Assembly: GCF_018343695.1 (NCBI RefSeq)
Contig: NZ_JAGYPJ010000001.1
Location: 1,437,001-1,501,000 of the forward strand
Direction: 5' to 3'
DNA length: 64,000 nt
Source: Lederbergia citrisecunda
GTDB taxonomy: Bacteria > Bacillota > Bacilli > Bacillales > Bacillaceae_C
This document shows, in pieces, positions 17,465 through 26,327 of this stretch. The position numbers and the translations under genes were made by a program. The notes below the pieces were generated by a model. It saw nothing but the letters and a program-made list of their open reading frames with translations. It had not been told where the DNA came from and searched no databases. How positions within the stretch are numbered: the first letter of the stretch is position 1; every line of letters starts with the position of its first letter.

Positions 17465-18130
17465 TTATAACCTACCATCTACTTTCATATGACCTTCAAT
17501 TAGGTTATTTGTGAGTGCTTGTGTCGCAAGTTTGTCTGCTTCTTTATTATCACGCCTTGAAATGATTTCATAATTAGGCTTTAAACCCAATTCTTTAATT
17601 TTTGCTTCTATTCTGTCAAGCCAAGTATTCAGTACTCTTTCATAGCAAGGCCATTCGCCTTGCAGCTGTTTTATAACACCTTGAGAATCTCCCTTAATGA
17701 CTATAGGAAGATTTTTCATACCAAGATCTTCTAAATAAATAAGAGCATTGTACAAAGCTGCATATTCAGCTTCATTATTATTCTCCAATTGCTCAAGCTT
17801 TGCATTCGCACGAAATCTAAAGCTTTCTTTCCCTTTTTTATAATATATTACGATCCCAATTCCTGCAGTCCTTGTTTGGATATCGTATCCTCCATCAAAA
17901 TACATAATAGGATCAGCAGGTTCGAACTCTAATTTTGACCTTAGCTTAGAATATTCCTTTTGACTCCATTCTCTTTCCATTTCATCGATTATGATTATTT
18001 TAATAATGCGGCCAGTTCGCTGTAAATCTTCAAGAAGATTATCAATAGATGACTCATCGAGCCATTCAGTTTCCATTGAGACTTTTATTGTTTTGACTCC
18101 TTTGTATTCAAATTTCACTTTATATTTCAT
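17465..18130 (-). CDS. ypeP: RNase H-fold protein with N-terminal extension (YpeP-like)
   Basis: The RNase HI fold spans residues about 75-210. The acidic active-site set is present: Asp in MYFDGG, Glu in NNNEAEYAALYNAL, Asp in VIKGDSQGVI and Asp in DNKEADKLA. The first 70 residues are an unrelated small domain typical of YpeP. Because the DEDD residues are retained, hydrolysis of RNA in RNA-DNA hybrids is possible, although some YpeP-type proteins show little activity. A second, shorter RNase H-like gene is divergent 106 nt away. Confidence 0.85.
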   Translation of the reverse strand: MKYKVKFEYKGVKTIKVSMETEWLDESSIDNLLEDLQRTGRIIKIIIIDEMEREWSQKEYSKLRSKLEFEPADPIMYFDGGYDIQTRTAGIGIVIYYKKGKESFRFRANAKLEQLENNNEAEYAALYNALIYLEDLGMKNLPIVIKGDSQGVIKQLQGEWPCYERVLNTWLDRIEAKIKELGLKPNYEIISRRDNKEADKLATQALTNNLIEGHMKVDGRL

Positions 18131-18236
18131 GATCCCAACACCTTTACAAGGTAATATGATTCACATTTTATCTCATTTTAAGTAAAATATTTCCCATAGA
18201 TATGATTTCTACACTACTTAAAGGGGAAAAATCAAA

Positions 18237-18626
18237 ATGATTGAAGTTTACATAGATGGCGCTAGTGCTGGAGATCCAGGTCCTAGCGGCGCAGGAATAT
18301 ATATTAAGAATAACGGAAAAGCTGAATCCTTTTCCATTGCCCTCGGTATGATGAATAACCATGAGGCTGAATTTCATGCTTTAATAAAAAGCTTAGAAAT
18401 ATGTATAGAAGATGGGTTTTCAATTGTTTCTGTTAGATCTGATTCAACCACTGTAGTAGATGCTGTTGAAAAAGAATATGCACGTAATGAGAAGCATCGC
18501 ATCCTTTTAACAAAAGCTTTATCATTAGCATCTCAATTAGACCTATTTTTTATAAAATGGATTCCTTCAAAAGAAAATAAACATGCTGATCAGTTAGCGA
18601 GACAAGCTATTCGATTAAATATATAA
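18237..18626 (+). CDS. ypdQ: RNase HI-like protein (YpdQ)
   Basis: A compact 129-residue RNase H fold. Active-site residues are Asp7 (VYIDGASAGDPGPSG), Glu in NNHEAEFHALIKSL, Asp in SVRSDSTTVVD and Asp in NKHADQLARQ. It lacks the basic protrusion of E. coli RNase HI. The B. subtilis homologue YpdQ was reported to have weak or no detectable RNase H activity, so function is open. No terminator follows; a degenerate 21-bp tandem array begins 29 nt after the stop. Confidence 0.85.
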   Translation: MIEVYIDGASAGDPGPSGAGIYIKNNGKAESFSIALGMMNNHEAEFHALIKSLEICIEDGFSIVSVRSDSTTVVDAVEKEYARNEKHRILLTKALSLASQLDLFFIKWIPSKENKHADQLARQAIRLNI

Positions 18627-18654
18627 AGCTTTTAGATACCTGGCGATGATTCTG

Positions 18655-18840
18655 ATTAATTGACCAATGTTGTCGGGTTACTGGTAGTCTTTTCGACTTT
18701 ACTGACCATGACTTCGGAGTTACTGGCCACTGTTCTCGGATTTCGAGACCCCTTCTCGATTTACTTGCCATAGCTTCTGGATTACTGGCCGCTAACCGAT
18801 TTTACTTGTATTTGTCCAGGATTACTGGCAAATGTACATC
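18655..18840. repeat. Degenerate 21-bp tandem array, about nine units
   Basis: Units start at 18655, 18677, 18698, 18719, 18740, 18760, 18781, 18800 and 18821 (period 19-22, mostly 21). The consensus is roughly RTTACTGGCCATNNTTCTCGG, best in the units at 18719 and 18781. It lies between the convergent ypdQ and the 94-residue protein gene. Confidence 0.8.
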
Positions 18841-18864
18841 CCATTACAACTTCATTCCATGGAA

Positions 18865-18892
18865 AAAAGCACATAGTCAATTATGTGCTTTT
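18865..18892 (-). terminator. Terminator overlapping the end of the gene at 18877
   Basis: AAAAGCACATA and TATGTGCTTTT form an 11-bp stem, followed by TTTTTTCC on the minus strand. One arm encodes the last residues of the gene. Confidence 0.85.
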
Positions 18893-19161
18893 AATCCCAT
18901 CTTTTCCATCAATTTATATGCTTCTGTTTTCGTTTTTATTTTATGTTCCTTAAATCTTTCCAATAGGGACAAATAAAAACTACCATCGAACCGTTTTTGA
19001 GTTTTTAATGTTAATTCAATTGCAAGTGAAACGACATAATCATCTGTTCCGGTTGATTGTTTTCCAAAGTAAATAAAAGAAATAGCATCGTCTTTAAACT
19101 TGAAGCCTTTTGCTTCGAGATTCATGAGGTAATTTTCCAAATCAATAAGCTCCGTGATCAA
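18877..19161 (-). CDS. Conserved hypothetical protein, possibly YpbS/DUF6123-like
   Basis: A 94-residue soluble protein of mixed charge (LIDLENYLMNLEAKGFKFKD ... LERFKEHKIKTKTEAYKLME). I see no known motif. In B. subtilis a protein of similar size, YpbS, is encoded near ypcP and dynA, so this may be its counterpart, but that rests on position and size only. It is 14 nt after ypcP and ends in a terminator, so it is the last gene of that transcript. Confidence 0.6.
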   Translation of the reverse strand: MITELIDLENYLMNLEAKGFKFKDDAISFIYFGKQSTGTDDYVVSLAIELTLKTQKRFDGSFYLSLLERFKEHKIKTKTEAYKLMEKMGLKAHN

Positions 19162-19175
19162 TGATCTTTTCTCCT

Positions 19176-20093
19176 TTATAACCTACTTGCAAATATATCA
19201 TCTTCTTCAAACCATTTCGTTTTTAATAAATGATTGCGAACTGTTTTTAATTCAAACTCTTCACAAATATCCATTGATGATGGTGAAACACTCCATGCTG
19301 TCTTGTTAAAATCAAACGAGAGTGGCACATTACATTCGATTGCCGCAAGTTGGCGAGATAAATGTAACATCTCTAGATCGCTATTAAGCTTTTTTTGTAG
19401 TGAAGGTGAGAGCGATTGGATGTTCGCAATTAGTCCTTCAATATCTTTATGATCTTGTATAAGTTTAAAAGCTGTTTTTTCTCCAATTCCTTTTACACCA
19501 GGATAACCATCACTCGTATCCCCCATTAACGCTTTTACGTCAATTAACTGCTTCGGAAGCAACTGAAACTCTTCCATAAAGCTAGGCTTTGTATGATGCT
19601 GATAATTACCAATTCCCTTTTGCATGATTAAGACAGATACTCGATCATCAATAATTTGCAAAAGGTCACGATCACCCGTTAAAACGGTTATATTTGCATG
19701 CTCTTTATATTGATTACTAATAGTACCTATACAATCATCCGCTTCATATCCAGCTAGTCCAATACTCATTATTCCAAACGAATTTGTAACTTTTTGTGCC
19801 AAATCAAATTGCGGAATCATTTCGACAGGTGGTGCTGGTCGATTGGCCTTATAACCATCAAACATTTCATTCCGAAACGTCTTACTCCCCATATCCCAGC
19901 ATACGGCAACATGAGTTGGATCGAACTTCTCTACAGCAGTCAATAAATGTTTAATATACCCTTGAACTGCATTTGTGGGGACTCCTTTACTGTCAAACAT
20001 ATAATTATTTCGTACGGCTGTTGAGTAAAAAGATCGAAACAATAGAGCCATTCCATCTATTAATAACAAATGTGAATTTGAAATTGTAAACAC
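19176..20093 (-). CDS. ypcP: 5'-3' exonuclease (flap endonuclease family, YpcP/ExoR)
   Basis: A stand-alone homologue of the 5'-nuclease domain of DNA polymerase I, acting on flaps and RNA primers. Metal-binding blocks are LLLIDGMALLFR, GYEADDCIG, VLTGDRDLLQ and ALMGDTSDGYPGVKGIGEKTA, the last being the helix-hairpin-helix. Two paths exist for the start. The GTG used here is preceded only by a weak site. Within a few codons, GAGGTG is well placed before an ATT codon, which would match the shorter B. subtilis N-terminus. The gene follows the sulfurtransferase by 29 nt. Confidence 0.92.
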   Translation of the reverse strand: MFTISNSHLLLIDGMALLFRSFYSTAVRNNYMFDSKGVPTNAVQGYIKHLLTAVEKFDPTHVAVCWDMGSKTFRNEMFDGYKANRPAPPVEMIPQFDLAQKVTNSFGIMSIGLAGYEADDCIGTISNQYKEHANITVLTGDRDLLQIIDDRVSVLIMQKGIGNYQHHTKPSFMEEFQLLPKQLIDVKALMGDTSDGYPGVKGIGEKTAFKLIQDHKDIEGLIANIQSLSPSLQKKLNSDLEMLHLSRQLAAIECNVPLSFDFNKTAWSVSPSSMDICEEFELKTVRNHLLKTKWFEEDDIFASRL

Positions 20094-20122
20094 CTCTTAT
20101 TCCACTTAATAAATTCATTATA

Positions 20123-20953
20123 TCAAATTTTTGGATTTTCGCCTGTTTCTACAGGATTTTCATCATAGGAAACCCAGTCAGAGTAACTGCCTGCATATAA
20201 CTTTACATTTTTAAATCCAGATGCTTTTAAAGCTAATATGTTTGGAGTAGCTGTCACGCCAGATCCGCAATAAACAATGATCTCTTCTGTCTTGTCCAAG
20301 TTTGAAAATCGTTCCTTTTGTGCTTCCAAGTCCTTCCAAAGGCCATTTTCAAATCCATCCGTCCATTCAATGTTGATTGCTCCAGGAATATGGCCGGCTC
20401 TCGCATCAAGTGGTTCTATAAGCCCTAAATATCGTTCTCTCGCTCTGGAATCAACTAGAAGTCCTTCACCTTTTTTTACGTGTTCATATGAAGCAAGCAT
20501 CTCATCTTTAATGAAAGGTACAAACTCGGAATAGTCATAAGTAGGGATTGTATCTGTTACTTCATAATCTGCTTCCTTCCATGCCTTGTAGCCTCCATCT
20601 AAAACATACACATCTTTATGCCCTAAATAAGATAGCAGCCACCAAAAACGGCCTGCAAATGCACCTTCCCCATCATCATAAGCTACAACCGTAGTTTCTT
20701 GTGTAATCCCTGCTTCCCCTAATTTTTTAATAAATATACTTACTGAGGGTAAAGGGTGCCGTCCTCCGTGTTTTGAAACATGCGACGATAAATCCTTTTC
20801 CAAATCGAAAAACACAGCACCGGGAATATGATTTTCATAATAAGCGGATTTCCCATGAGTTGGATCAGTAAGAGCAAATCTACAATCGACTATCCTGACA
20901 TTTTCAACTTTTAGCTGGTCATGCAACGAAGAAACAGATTTGATAAACCTCAT
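20123..20953 (-). CDS. Thiosulfate/3-mercaptopyruvate sulfurtransferase (two rhodanese domains)
   Basis: Two tandem rhodanese domains in 276 residues. The inactive N-terminal domain has the SAYYENHIPGAVFFD block and the C-terminal domain has the active loop CGSGVTA preceded by GHIPGAINIEW. The CGSGVTA loop is typical of sulfurtransferases of the TST/MPST type. I start it at the methionine before RFIKS: GGAGGG lies 7 nt upstream, and the start is 2 nt past the dynA stop, so it is translationally coupled to dynA. Substrate preference cannot be read from sequence. Confidence 0.88.
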   Translation of the reverse strand: MRFIKSVSSLHDQLKVENVRIVDCRFALTDPTHGKSAYYENHIPGAVFFDLEKDLSSHVSKHGGRHPLPSVSIFIKKLGEAGITQETTVVAYDDGEGAFAGRFWWLLSYLGHKDVYVLDGGYKAWKEADYEVTDTIPTYDYSEFVPFIKDEMLASYEHVKKGEGLLVDSRARERYLGLIEPLDARAGHIPGAINIEWTDGFENGLWKDLEAQKERFSNLDKTEEIIVYCGSGVTATPNILALKASGFKNVKLYAGSYSDWVSYDENPVETGENPKI

Positions 20954-20955
20954 GC

Positions 20956-23900
20956 TCATCCCTCCAAAATCGATCGAATTCTTTTCCATTCCACTAATTT
21001 TGCATGATCGGAAAGAGCTTCCAACCACCCTGCAAACTGATCTTGTACATCTGAAGTAACATGTGCAATGAATTTTCTGAACTCATTCTCAATCAAGTTA
21101 TGATAAAAATTCTCCAACTCCACGAGTTCATTCTGTAAATACTTATCTGTAAGAGGAGAAAGAAGATTTTCTAACGCTTCTTCCATTTTCTTCTTCTCAT
21201 TTTGTTCAAAAAATGCTTTCGGATTTCTAAAAAACTTGAAGCTTCCTTCCAATGGAATTTTGTCAATATGTTTAAATGCTGATTGAAAATCTGGTGTTTC
21301 CACTGTTCCAACTTCCCACGCAGAAACAGTCATTTCACGCTTGATTAATTGCATTTCTTTTTCCATATTTTCGATCCTATTTAACAGTAGTCTTTGTACA
21401 AATCGTTCCAGTCTTAATGAGGTCGCTCTTAATTCTTGGGCAAAATCGTATCCGGTTGCTTCTAATAATTCATCTAAAGATTTTGTAAGGAGCTTTCGAC
21501 TATTATTTTGAAGAACAGCAGGATTAAAAGCTTCTTTGAAAAAGTCTGGGAAACGGTAAAAAACTCTTTGTTTGACGTAAAACAATAGTTCTTTCGCTTC
21601 TTGCGACAATTGTTTCTTTAGTAAACTCGGTTCAGCTTCTTGTATAAAAGCAGTTATTTTCACTTTAGCAAGCTGCAATTCTTCTATTCTTTTAATTTTT
21701 ATTGCTTCATCCTCACTTGCCGTATGAATGAGTTGGTCAAGCATAAATAAAATACGGCTATAATCTGTTTCAGCAGACTGAAGAGCTAGCTTTGATAAAT
21801 CATTGTTTAAAAAGTGATTAAATTCTTTCGTAAACGAATCAATATTAGATTCACTTCTTGAATCCATATTTAATGCAAGTTTACTTGAAATGCCGAATAT
21901 TTTAGGAAAACGAATTCCGTTTGAGACGAGTTCGTGATTAACATATTCTAATACTTCTTTTATTTCTTCATCAGAGCTCGCTAGGTCAATGGCATTTACG
22001 ATAAAAAACATTTTATCAAGTTCAAATGCATCTTTTACCCTACCTAATTGTATTAGGAATTCACGATCCGCTTTAGAAAAGGCATGGTTGTAATACGTAA
22101 CGAACAGAATTGCATCCGCGTTTTTAATATAATCAAATGCAACACCTGTATGTCTTGCATTGATGGAATCAGCTCCCGGTGTATCGACAAGGGTAATCCC
22201 TTGTTTTGTAAACTCGCAATCATAATACAGGTCAATCGACTCGACAAAGCACGACTGTGTTTCATTTCCTACAAAGCGATGGAATCCGTCTAAATCAGTC
22301 GTTAATACAGTACCTAATTGGTTTTGATGCTCTTTAAATCCATGTTGGAACGCTTTTAAAAAGGATAAATGAATTTTTTCTTTTCCACTATAATCCGAAT
22401 CTTTTAGGACGTTCGGAATTTTAGTGTAGGCATCTGTAAGGGATGTACATTCATATCCAAATAATGATAATGAATAGGCAATATCCGCTAGCATTTGTTC
22501 CTCATTTTTAAAATGAACATCTGCCGTGGCATGTGCATGCTCGTTTGTCACTGGGCAAATCCGATTGATGGCCGCAGTAGTTGGATTTGGAGAAACAGGT
22601 AAAACACTATTTCCTAATAACGCATTAGCGAATGACGATTTTCCGGCACTGAAAGCACCGAACAGTGCAATCGTATATTCACGATTTTGTAATCGAGCCA
22701 TTTTTTCCTTTAATTGAGAAATAACCCTTTTAAAACTTGCCTCGTTTTCCAAACAGACAATCGCCTTATCAATTTTTGCTATAACTTTTTGAATATCTGT
22801 TTCTTCATTATTTTTAACATAAGAGTCAGTTATTTCATCCCTAACGTCTAATACTTCATTTTCAAAGACAGTTTCACCGGTAAAAATTCGAATATCTTCC
22901 TGTTCTGTTTTCCAATTAACAAGAAGTGTTTGTAATAATGAATGTTCATTTCCAGTTGGGATGGAACACTGTTTCATTTTTTCTTCATATACAAGTTCTA
23001 ATTGACGAAGTGATTGTATTGTCGACGTCAAACTACTTATTTTGTTTAATTGTTTGTCGATTTCAGATAATTCTTTATCCATTTTCTTTTTATAAATAGA
23101 AAAAACGGATTTTTGGAAGTCGCTGGTAGCTTCTCTCGCCTTTTTCTTAATTAGACTCGCCACATCTTCACAGTATTGCAGTATATATTCACCTGTTAAT
23201 CCTGCACCTTTTTTAATCGCATCGATAAATAAGGAATCTTCAAAATGGACGGCTAGATTTTGAGCTTCTACTTGTAAATCTTCTTGTAATATATCTGATT
23301 CAGAAAGTTTTTTTGCTGCCCATTGTCTTAAATGCCAATCAATTTGTGATTCCACTTGTTTTCGTACACTTTCTGAAAACTGCTCTAAAGACGTTTTTCT
23401 TTCTAATTCTGTCTTTTTCTTGCTGAAAAAAAGTCCCGTTTTAAAGTTAGGCTGATGCGTCTTTAATAATTGCGACGCGAGCTCACGCGTTTCATAAGGC
23501 ATTAAATACGCACTCTGAAGCAAGCCTTCTCGTTCAGAAATAAAAGCATTTTCCCATTTATCTACTGATGAAAAAAGCGTTTCTTTTTGAGTTAAAAGAG
23601 CTTTTTCTTCATCAAATATATGGGATAGTTCTTCATCATTCACATCCGTTAATAATTGCTCCAATGGTTCCGCAGCAGCTTTTCTTTCATCGGACAACCA
23701 ATTTGTATGCTCCGCCACCAATTGAGTAGTTGCTTTCGTAATCGTTGTTTCCAGCCATTCTTCATGATGATTAAAAGCTTCATTTATTAACATTTTAACT
23801 GTTACAAATTCATTTTCAGGATGATTTGCTTTTTTTAATGATGTGAAAAATATACCCGAAGGCTCTACATTCCATGCCGCAAACGAGTCAATGACAGTTT

Positions 23901-24558
23901 GCTTATATTGTTGGAAAGAGAGCTCTGCATCATCATGCTTATCAATTTGGTTAATGATTAAATATAATTTAACTCCGTGATCAAGTAAATTTCGTGTATA
24001 CGTGAAATTCAACTCGGATTGAACATGGTTATAATCCATTACGTAAAAAACGACATCCGCAAGATGCAAAGATGATTCCGTCGAAAGTCGATGTGCATCG
24101 TCAGTTGAGTCGACCCCTGGTGTATCCATAACAGTCACACCATATGGAAGGTTTGAATCTTTTCTTCCAATTTCGATTTCCGTTACATCGCCACTTTTGC
24201 AAAATTCCTTTACAGTTGCAAAATCGTAAGGAGCATTAAATAATAAAGGCTTTTCCGAACGATAAAATACTTTTGCATAATCTTCATCTGCCCGATGGAT
24301 TTTCACAAGATTAGCGCTTGTTGGTATTGGACTAGAAGGGAGAATATTTTCTCCGACTAGGGAATTAATCATCGTTGATTTACCAGCAGAAAAATGACCA
24401 CTAAATGCGACAATAAATTCACTGTCCACGATTTTTTTAATTAGCTTTTGAGCTTTTTCAGCTCTTTTCTGATCTCCATGCTCCTGAAATCGTTCCGTTA
24501 ATATAAGTATTCTATTTAACTGTGCATCTTCCACAGATGATTGCAAAACTTTAGACAT
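20956..24558 (-). CDS. dynA: Bacterial dynamin-like membrane GTPase DynA (two fused GTPase modules)
   Basis: A 1200-residue protein with two dynamin-like modules in one chain. P-loops are GHFSAGKSTMINSL (near residue 55) and GAFSAGKSSFANAL (near residue 640). Each has a DTPG switch (MDTPGVDSTDD, VDTPGADSIN) and a NxxD motif (INQIDKHDD, VNAIDLAS). Long helical stalks follow each GTPase. B. subtilis DynA has the same fused form, tethers and fuses membranes, and protects against membrane damage and phage lysis. The start is the methionine before SKVLQ. The 2-nt gap to the sulfurtransferase suggests joint translation. Confidence 0.93.
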   Translation of the reverse strand: MSKVLQSSVEDAQLNRILILTERFQEHGDQKRAEKAQKLIKKIVDSEFIVAFSGHFSAGKSTMINSLVGENILPSSPIPTSANLVKIHRADEDYAKVFYRSEKPLLFNAPYDFATVKEFCKSGDVTEIEIGRKDSNLPYGVTVMDTPGVDSTDDAHRLSTESSLHLADVVFYVMDYNHVQSELNFTYTRNLLDHGVKLYLIINQIDKHDDAELSFQQYKQTVIDSFAAWNVEPSGIFFTSLKKANHPENEFVTVKMLINEAFNHHEEWLETTITKATTQLVAEHTNWLSDERKAAAEPLEQLLTDVNDEELSHIFDEEKALLTQKETLFSSVDKWENAFISEREGLLQSAYLMPYETRELASQLLKTHQPNFKTGLFFSKKKTELERKTSLEQFSESVRKQVESQIDWHLRQWAAKKLSESDILQEDLQVEAQNLAVHFEDSLFIDAIKKGAGLTGEYILQYCEDVASLIKKKAREATSDFQKSVFSIYKKKMDKELSEIDKQLNKISSLTSTIQSLRQLELVYEEKMKQCSIPTGNEHSLLQTLLVNWKTEQEDIRIFTGETVFENEVLDVRDEITDSYVKNNEETDIQKVIAKIDKAIVCLENEASFKRVISQLKEKMARLQNREYTIALFGAFSAGKSSFANALLGNSVLPVSPNPTTAAINRICPVTNEHAHATADVHFKNEEQMLADIAYSLSLFGYECTSLTDAYTKIPNVLKDSDYSGKEKIHLSFLKAFQHGFKEHQNQLGTVLTTDLDGFHRFVGNETQSCFVESIDLYYDCEFTKQGITLVDTPGADSINARHTGVAFDYIKNADAILFVTYYNHAFSKADREFLIQLGRVKDAFELDKMFFIVNAIDLASSDEEIKEVLEYVNHELVSNGIRFPKIFGISSKLALNMDSRSESNIDSFTKEFNHFLNNDLSKLALQSAETDYSRILFMLDQLIHTASEDEAIKIKRIEELQLAKVKITAFIQEAEPSLLKKQLSQEAKELLFYVKQRVFYRFPDFFKEAFNPAVLQNNSRKLLTKSLDELLEATGYDFAQELRATSLRLERFVQRLLLNRIENMEKEMQLIKREMTVSAWEVGTVETPDFQSAFKHIDKIPLEGSFKFFRNPKAFFEQNEKKKMEEALENLLSPLTDKYLQNELVELENFYHNLIENEFRKFIAHVTSDVQDQFAGWLEALSDHAKLVEWKRIRSILEG

Positions 24559-24642
24559 GTGTAATAACAAACCCCTCGTTATAATCATTACATCCTATTT
24601 TACATGACAATTCAGGATTTTCATATAGAATTAAGAAACACT

Positions 24643-24681
24643 AAAAAAGTCCAGTTCCTAAATATTGTAATGGAACTAGAC
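24643..24681 (-). terminator. Terminator after bpsB
   Basis: GTCCAGTTCC pairs with GGAACTAGAC (one G-U), followed by TTTTTTAG on the minus strand. It starts 6 nt beyond the bpsB stop and separates bpsAB from dynA. Confidence 0.85.
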
Positions 24682-24686
24682 AAATC

Positions 24687-25211
24687 TTAATCAAATTGCT
24701 TTGTGTAATCTGTATTTTCACGTAATGCCTTTTCTTCAATTGGTATTCTAATTCTAAGGATGATCTGATTTAATATAAAAAACAAAACCGCTGTTATGTA
24801 TAAGTTAAATATCATTGGAATCACAAATAATTCAATCGTTACGATAATATAGTTCGGATGCTTTACATATTGGAATGGACCTTTTTTTACTACATGAATG
24901 CCAGGGAGTACAATTATTTTTGTATTCCAGTACTTGCCAAGCGATTTAATAACCCATATACGCGCGATTTGAGCAACTACAAAAATAAAAAGAAATACTG
25001 GCCAAAACTTATTTAATACAGGTTTACGGAATAAATATTCCAAGATTAAACATATAAAAAATCCAATATGCATGAGGACCATTAAATGGTAGTGATTTTG
25101 ACCATATTCTTTAGCCCCAGACTTCAGCATCCAATGTTCATTTCTTTTTGCTATTCTTAATTCTACAAGCCTTTGACCAATTACAATCAACAATAATATA
25201 AGGAAAAACAT
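24687..25211 (-). CDS. bpsB: Isoprenylcysteine carboxyl methyltransferase-family alkylpyrone O-methyltransferase
   Basis: A 174-residue membrane protein with four or five helices and the ICMT-type motif GPFQYVKHPNYIIV that binds S-adenosylmethionine. The B. subtilis homologue YpbQ (BpsB) methylates the triketide pyrones made by BpsA. Its ATG shares one base with the bpsA stop (TAATG), so the pair is translationally coupled. An upstream GTG start would overlap the ribosome binding site. A terminator follows. Confidence 0.88.
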   Translation of the reverse strand: MFFLILLLIVIGQRLVELRIAKRNEHWMLKSGAKEYGQNHYHLMVLMHIGFFICLILEYLFRKPVLNKFWPVFLFIFVVAQIARIWVIKSLGKYWNTKIIVLPGIHVVKKGPFQYVKHPNYIIVTIELFVIPMIFNLYITAVLFFILNQIILRIRIPIEEKALRENTDYTKQFD

Positions 25212-26293
25212 TACTCCCACCTGACAAGCAACAATTCAGAACTAAAACCAGGTCCTAAAGCAGCAATGATTCCATAGTCCCCGTTTTTCATCTCTTGCTT
25301 TAAAAATCGTTCAAGCACAAATAACACAGTCACAGAAGACATATTTCCATATTCCCTTAAAACCTCGAGTGACGTCGCCGTTCTCTCTGGAGGCAATCCG
25401 AGTGCTTCTTCATATGCTTTTAACACTTTTTTTCCGCCTGGATGAGCAATAAAATGCTTTATCTGAGAAATCGTTAATTGATGATGTATAATCAGTTGCT
25501 CGACTTCAGGTTTTAGCCAATCCTTAATAATGGATGGAATGTCTTTAGAAAATACGACATATAAGCCTTCATCTTTTATATTCCACCCCATTACATCTAA
25601 TGAATCCTTCATTAATGTTGATTGTGTATTAATAATAGAAGGAACTTTACGTCCTATGATCTCATTTAAGTTTACTTCATCCCCACAAATAAGTGCTGCT
25701 GCGGATCCATCTGCAAATAAAGAAGTTCCGATTATGTTGCTCTTACTCAAATCGTCTTTTTGAAAAGTAAGACTGCATAACTCGACTGCTACAACTAAAA
25801 CTTTTGCATCTGGAAAAGCCTTACAATATTCATAGGCTCGTGAAAGACCCGCGGCACCACCCGCACAGCCAAGTCCCCAAATTGGAATTCTTTTCGTATT
25901 TTTGGAAAATGGCAATCGGTTCATAATTCGCGCTTCCAAACTTGGTGTTGCAATTCCAGTTGTATTAATCATTATAATTGCTTCGATTTCTTCATAAGAA
26001 ACTTGTCTTTGTAAAGTTGGTGATTCTAGGCAATTTTTTATTGCTTTAATACTTAAGTCTACAGCTAAATCAATAAATTCATCGTTTTTACTAGAGAAAG
26101 AGTGGTTGTGTCGGTACCATTCTATATTTTTTACAAAATGGCGTTTTTCAATTTCTCCATTATGAAAGACTTTCAACAGCCGATCTATGTCTTTTACTGA
26201 TTCGGAGAAAAGTTGTTTAGCGAATTCCATCGTCTCATCTTGAGAAATAGCATGTTCTGGGACTCCTGTTCCAACAGAAATAATTCGCGGCAC
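25211..26293 (-). CDS. bpsA: Type III polyketide synthase (alkylpyrone synthase)
   Basis: A chalcone-synthase-fold enzyme of 360 residues. The catalytic triad is recognisable: Cys143 in GLGCAGGAAG, His in HFIAHPGGKKVL and Asn in REYGNMSSVTV. B. subtilis BpsA (BcsA) extends long fatty acyl-CoA with malonyl-CoA to alkylpyrones that are then methylated by BpsB. The following gene here is that methyltransferase, so the pathway is complete. The upstream aroA is a separate unit. Confidence 0.93.
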   Translation of the reverse strand: MPRIISVGTGVPEHAISQDETMEFAKQLFSESVKDIDRLLKVFHNGEIEKRHFVKNIEWYRHNHSFSSKNDEFIDLAVDLSIKAIKNCLESPTLQRQVSYEEIEAIIMINTTGIATPSLEARIMNRLPFSKNTKRIPIWGLGCAGGAAGLSRAYEYCKAFPDAKVLVVAVELCSLTFQKDDLSKSNIIGTSLFADGSAAALICGDEVNLNEIIGRKVPSIINTQSTLMKDSLDVMGWNIKDEGLYVVFSKDIPSIIKDWLKPEVEQLIIHHQLTISQIKHFIAHPGGKKVLKAYEEALGLPPERTATSLEVLREYGNMSSVTVLFVLERFLKQEMKNGDYGIIAALGPGFSSELLLVRWE

Positions 26294-26327
26294 ACCGACA
26301 TCTCCCTTCCTCTATTAAAAATGAAAA

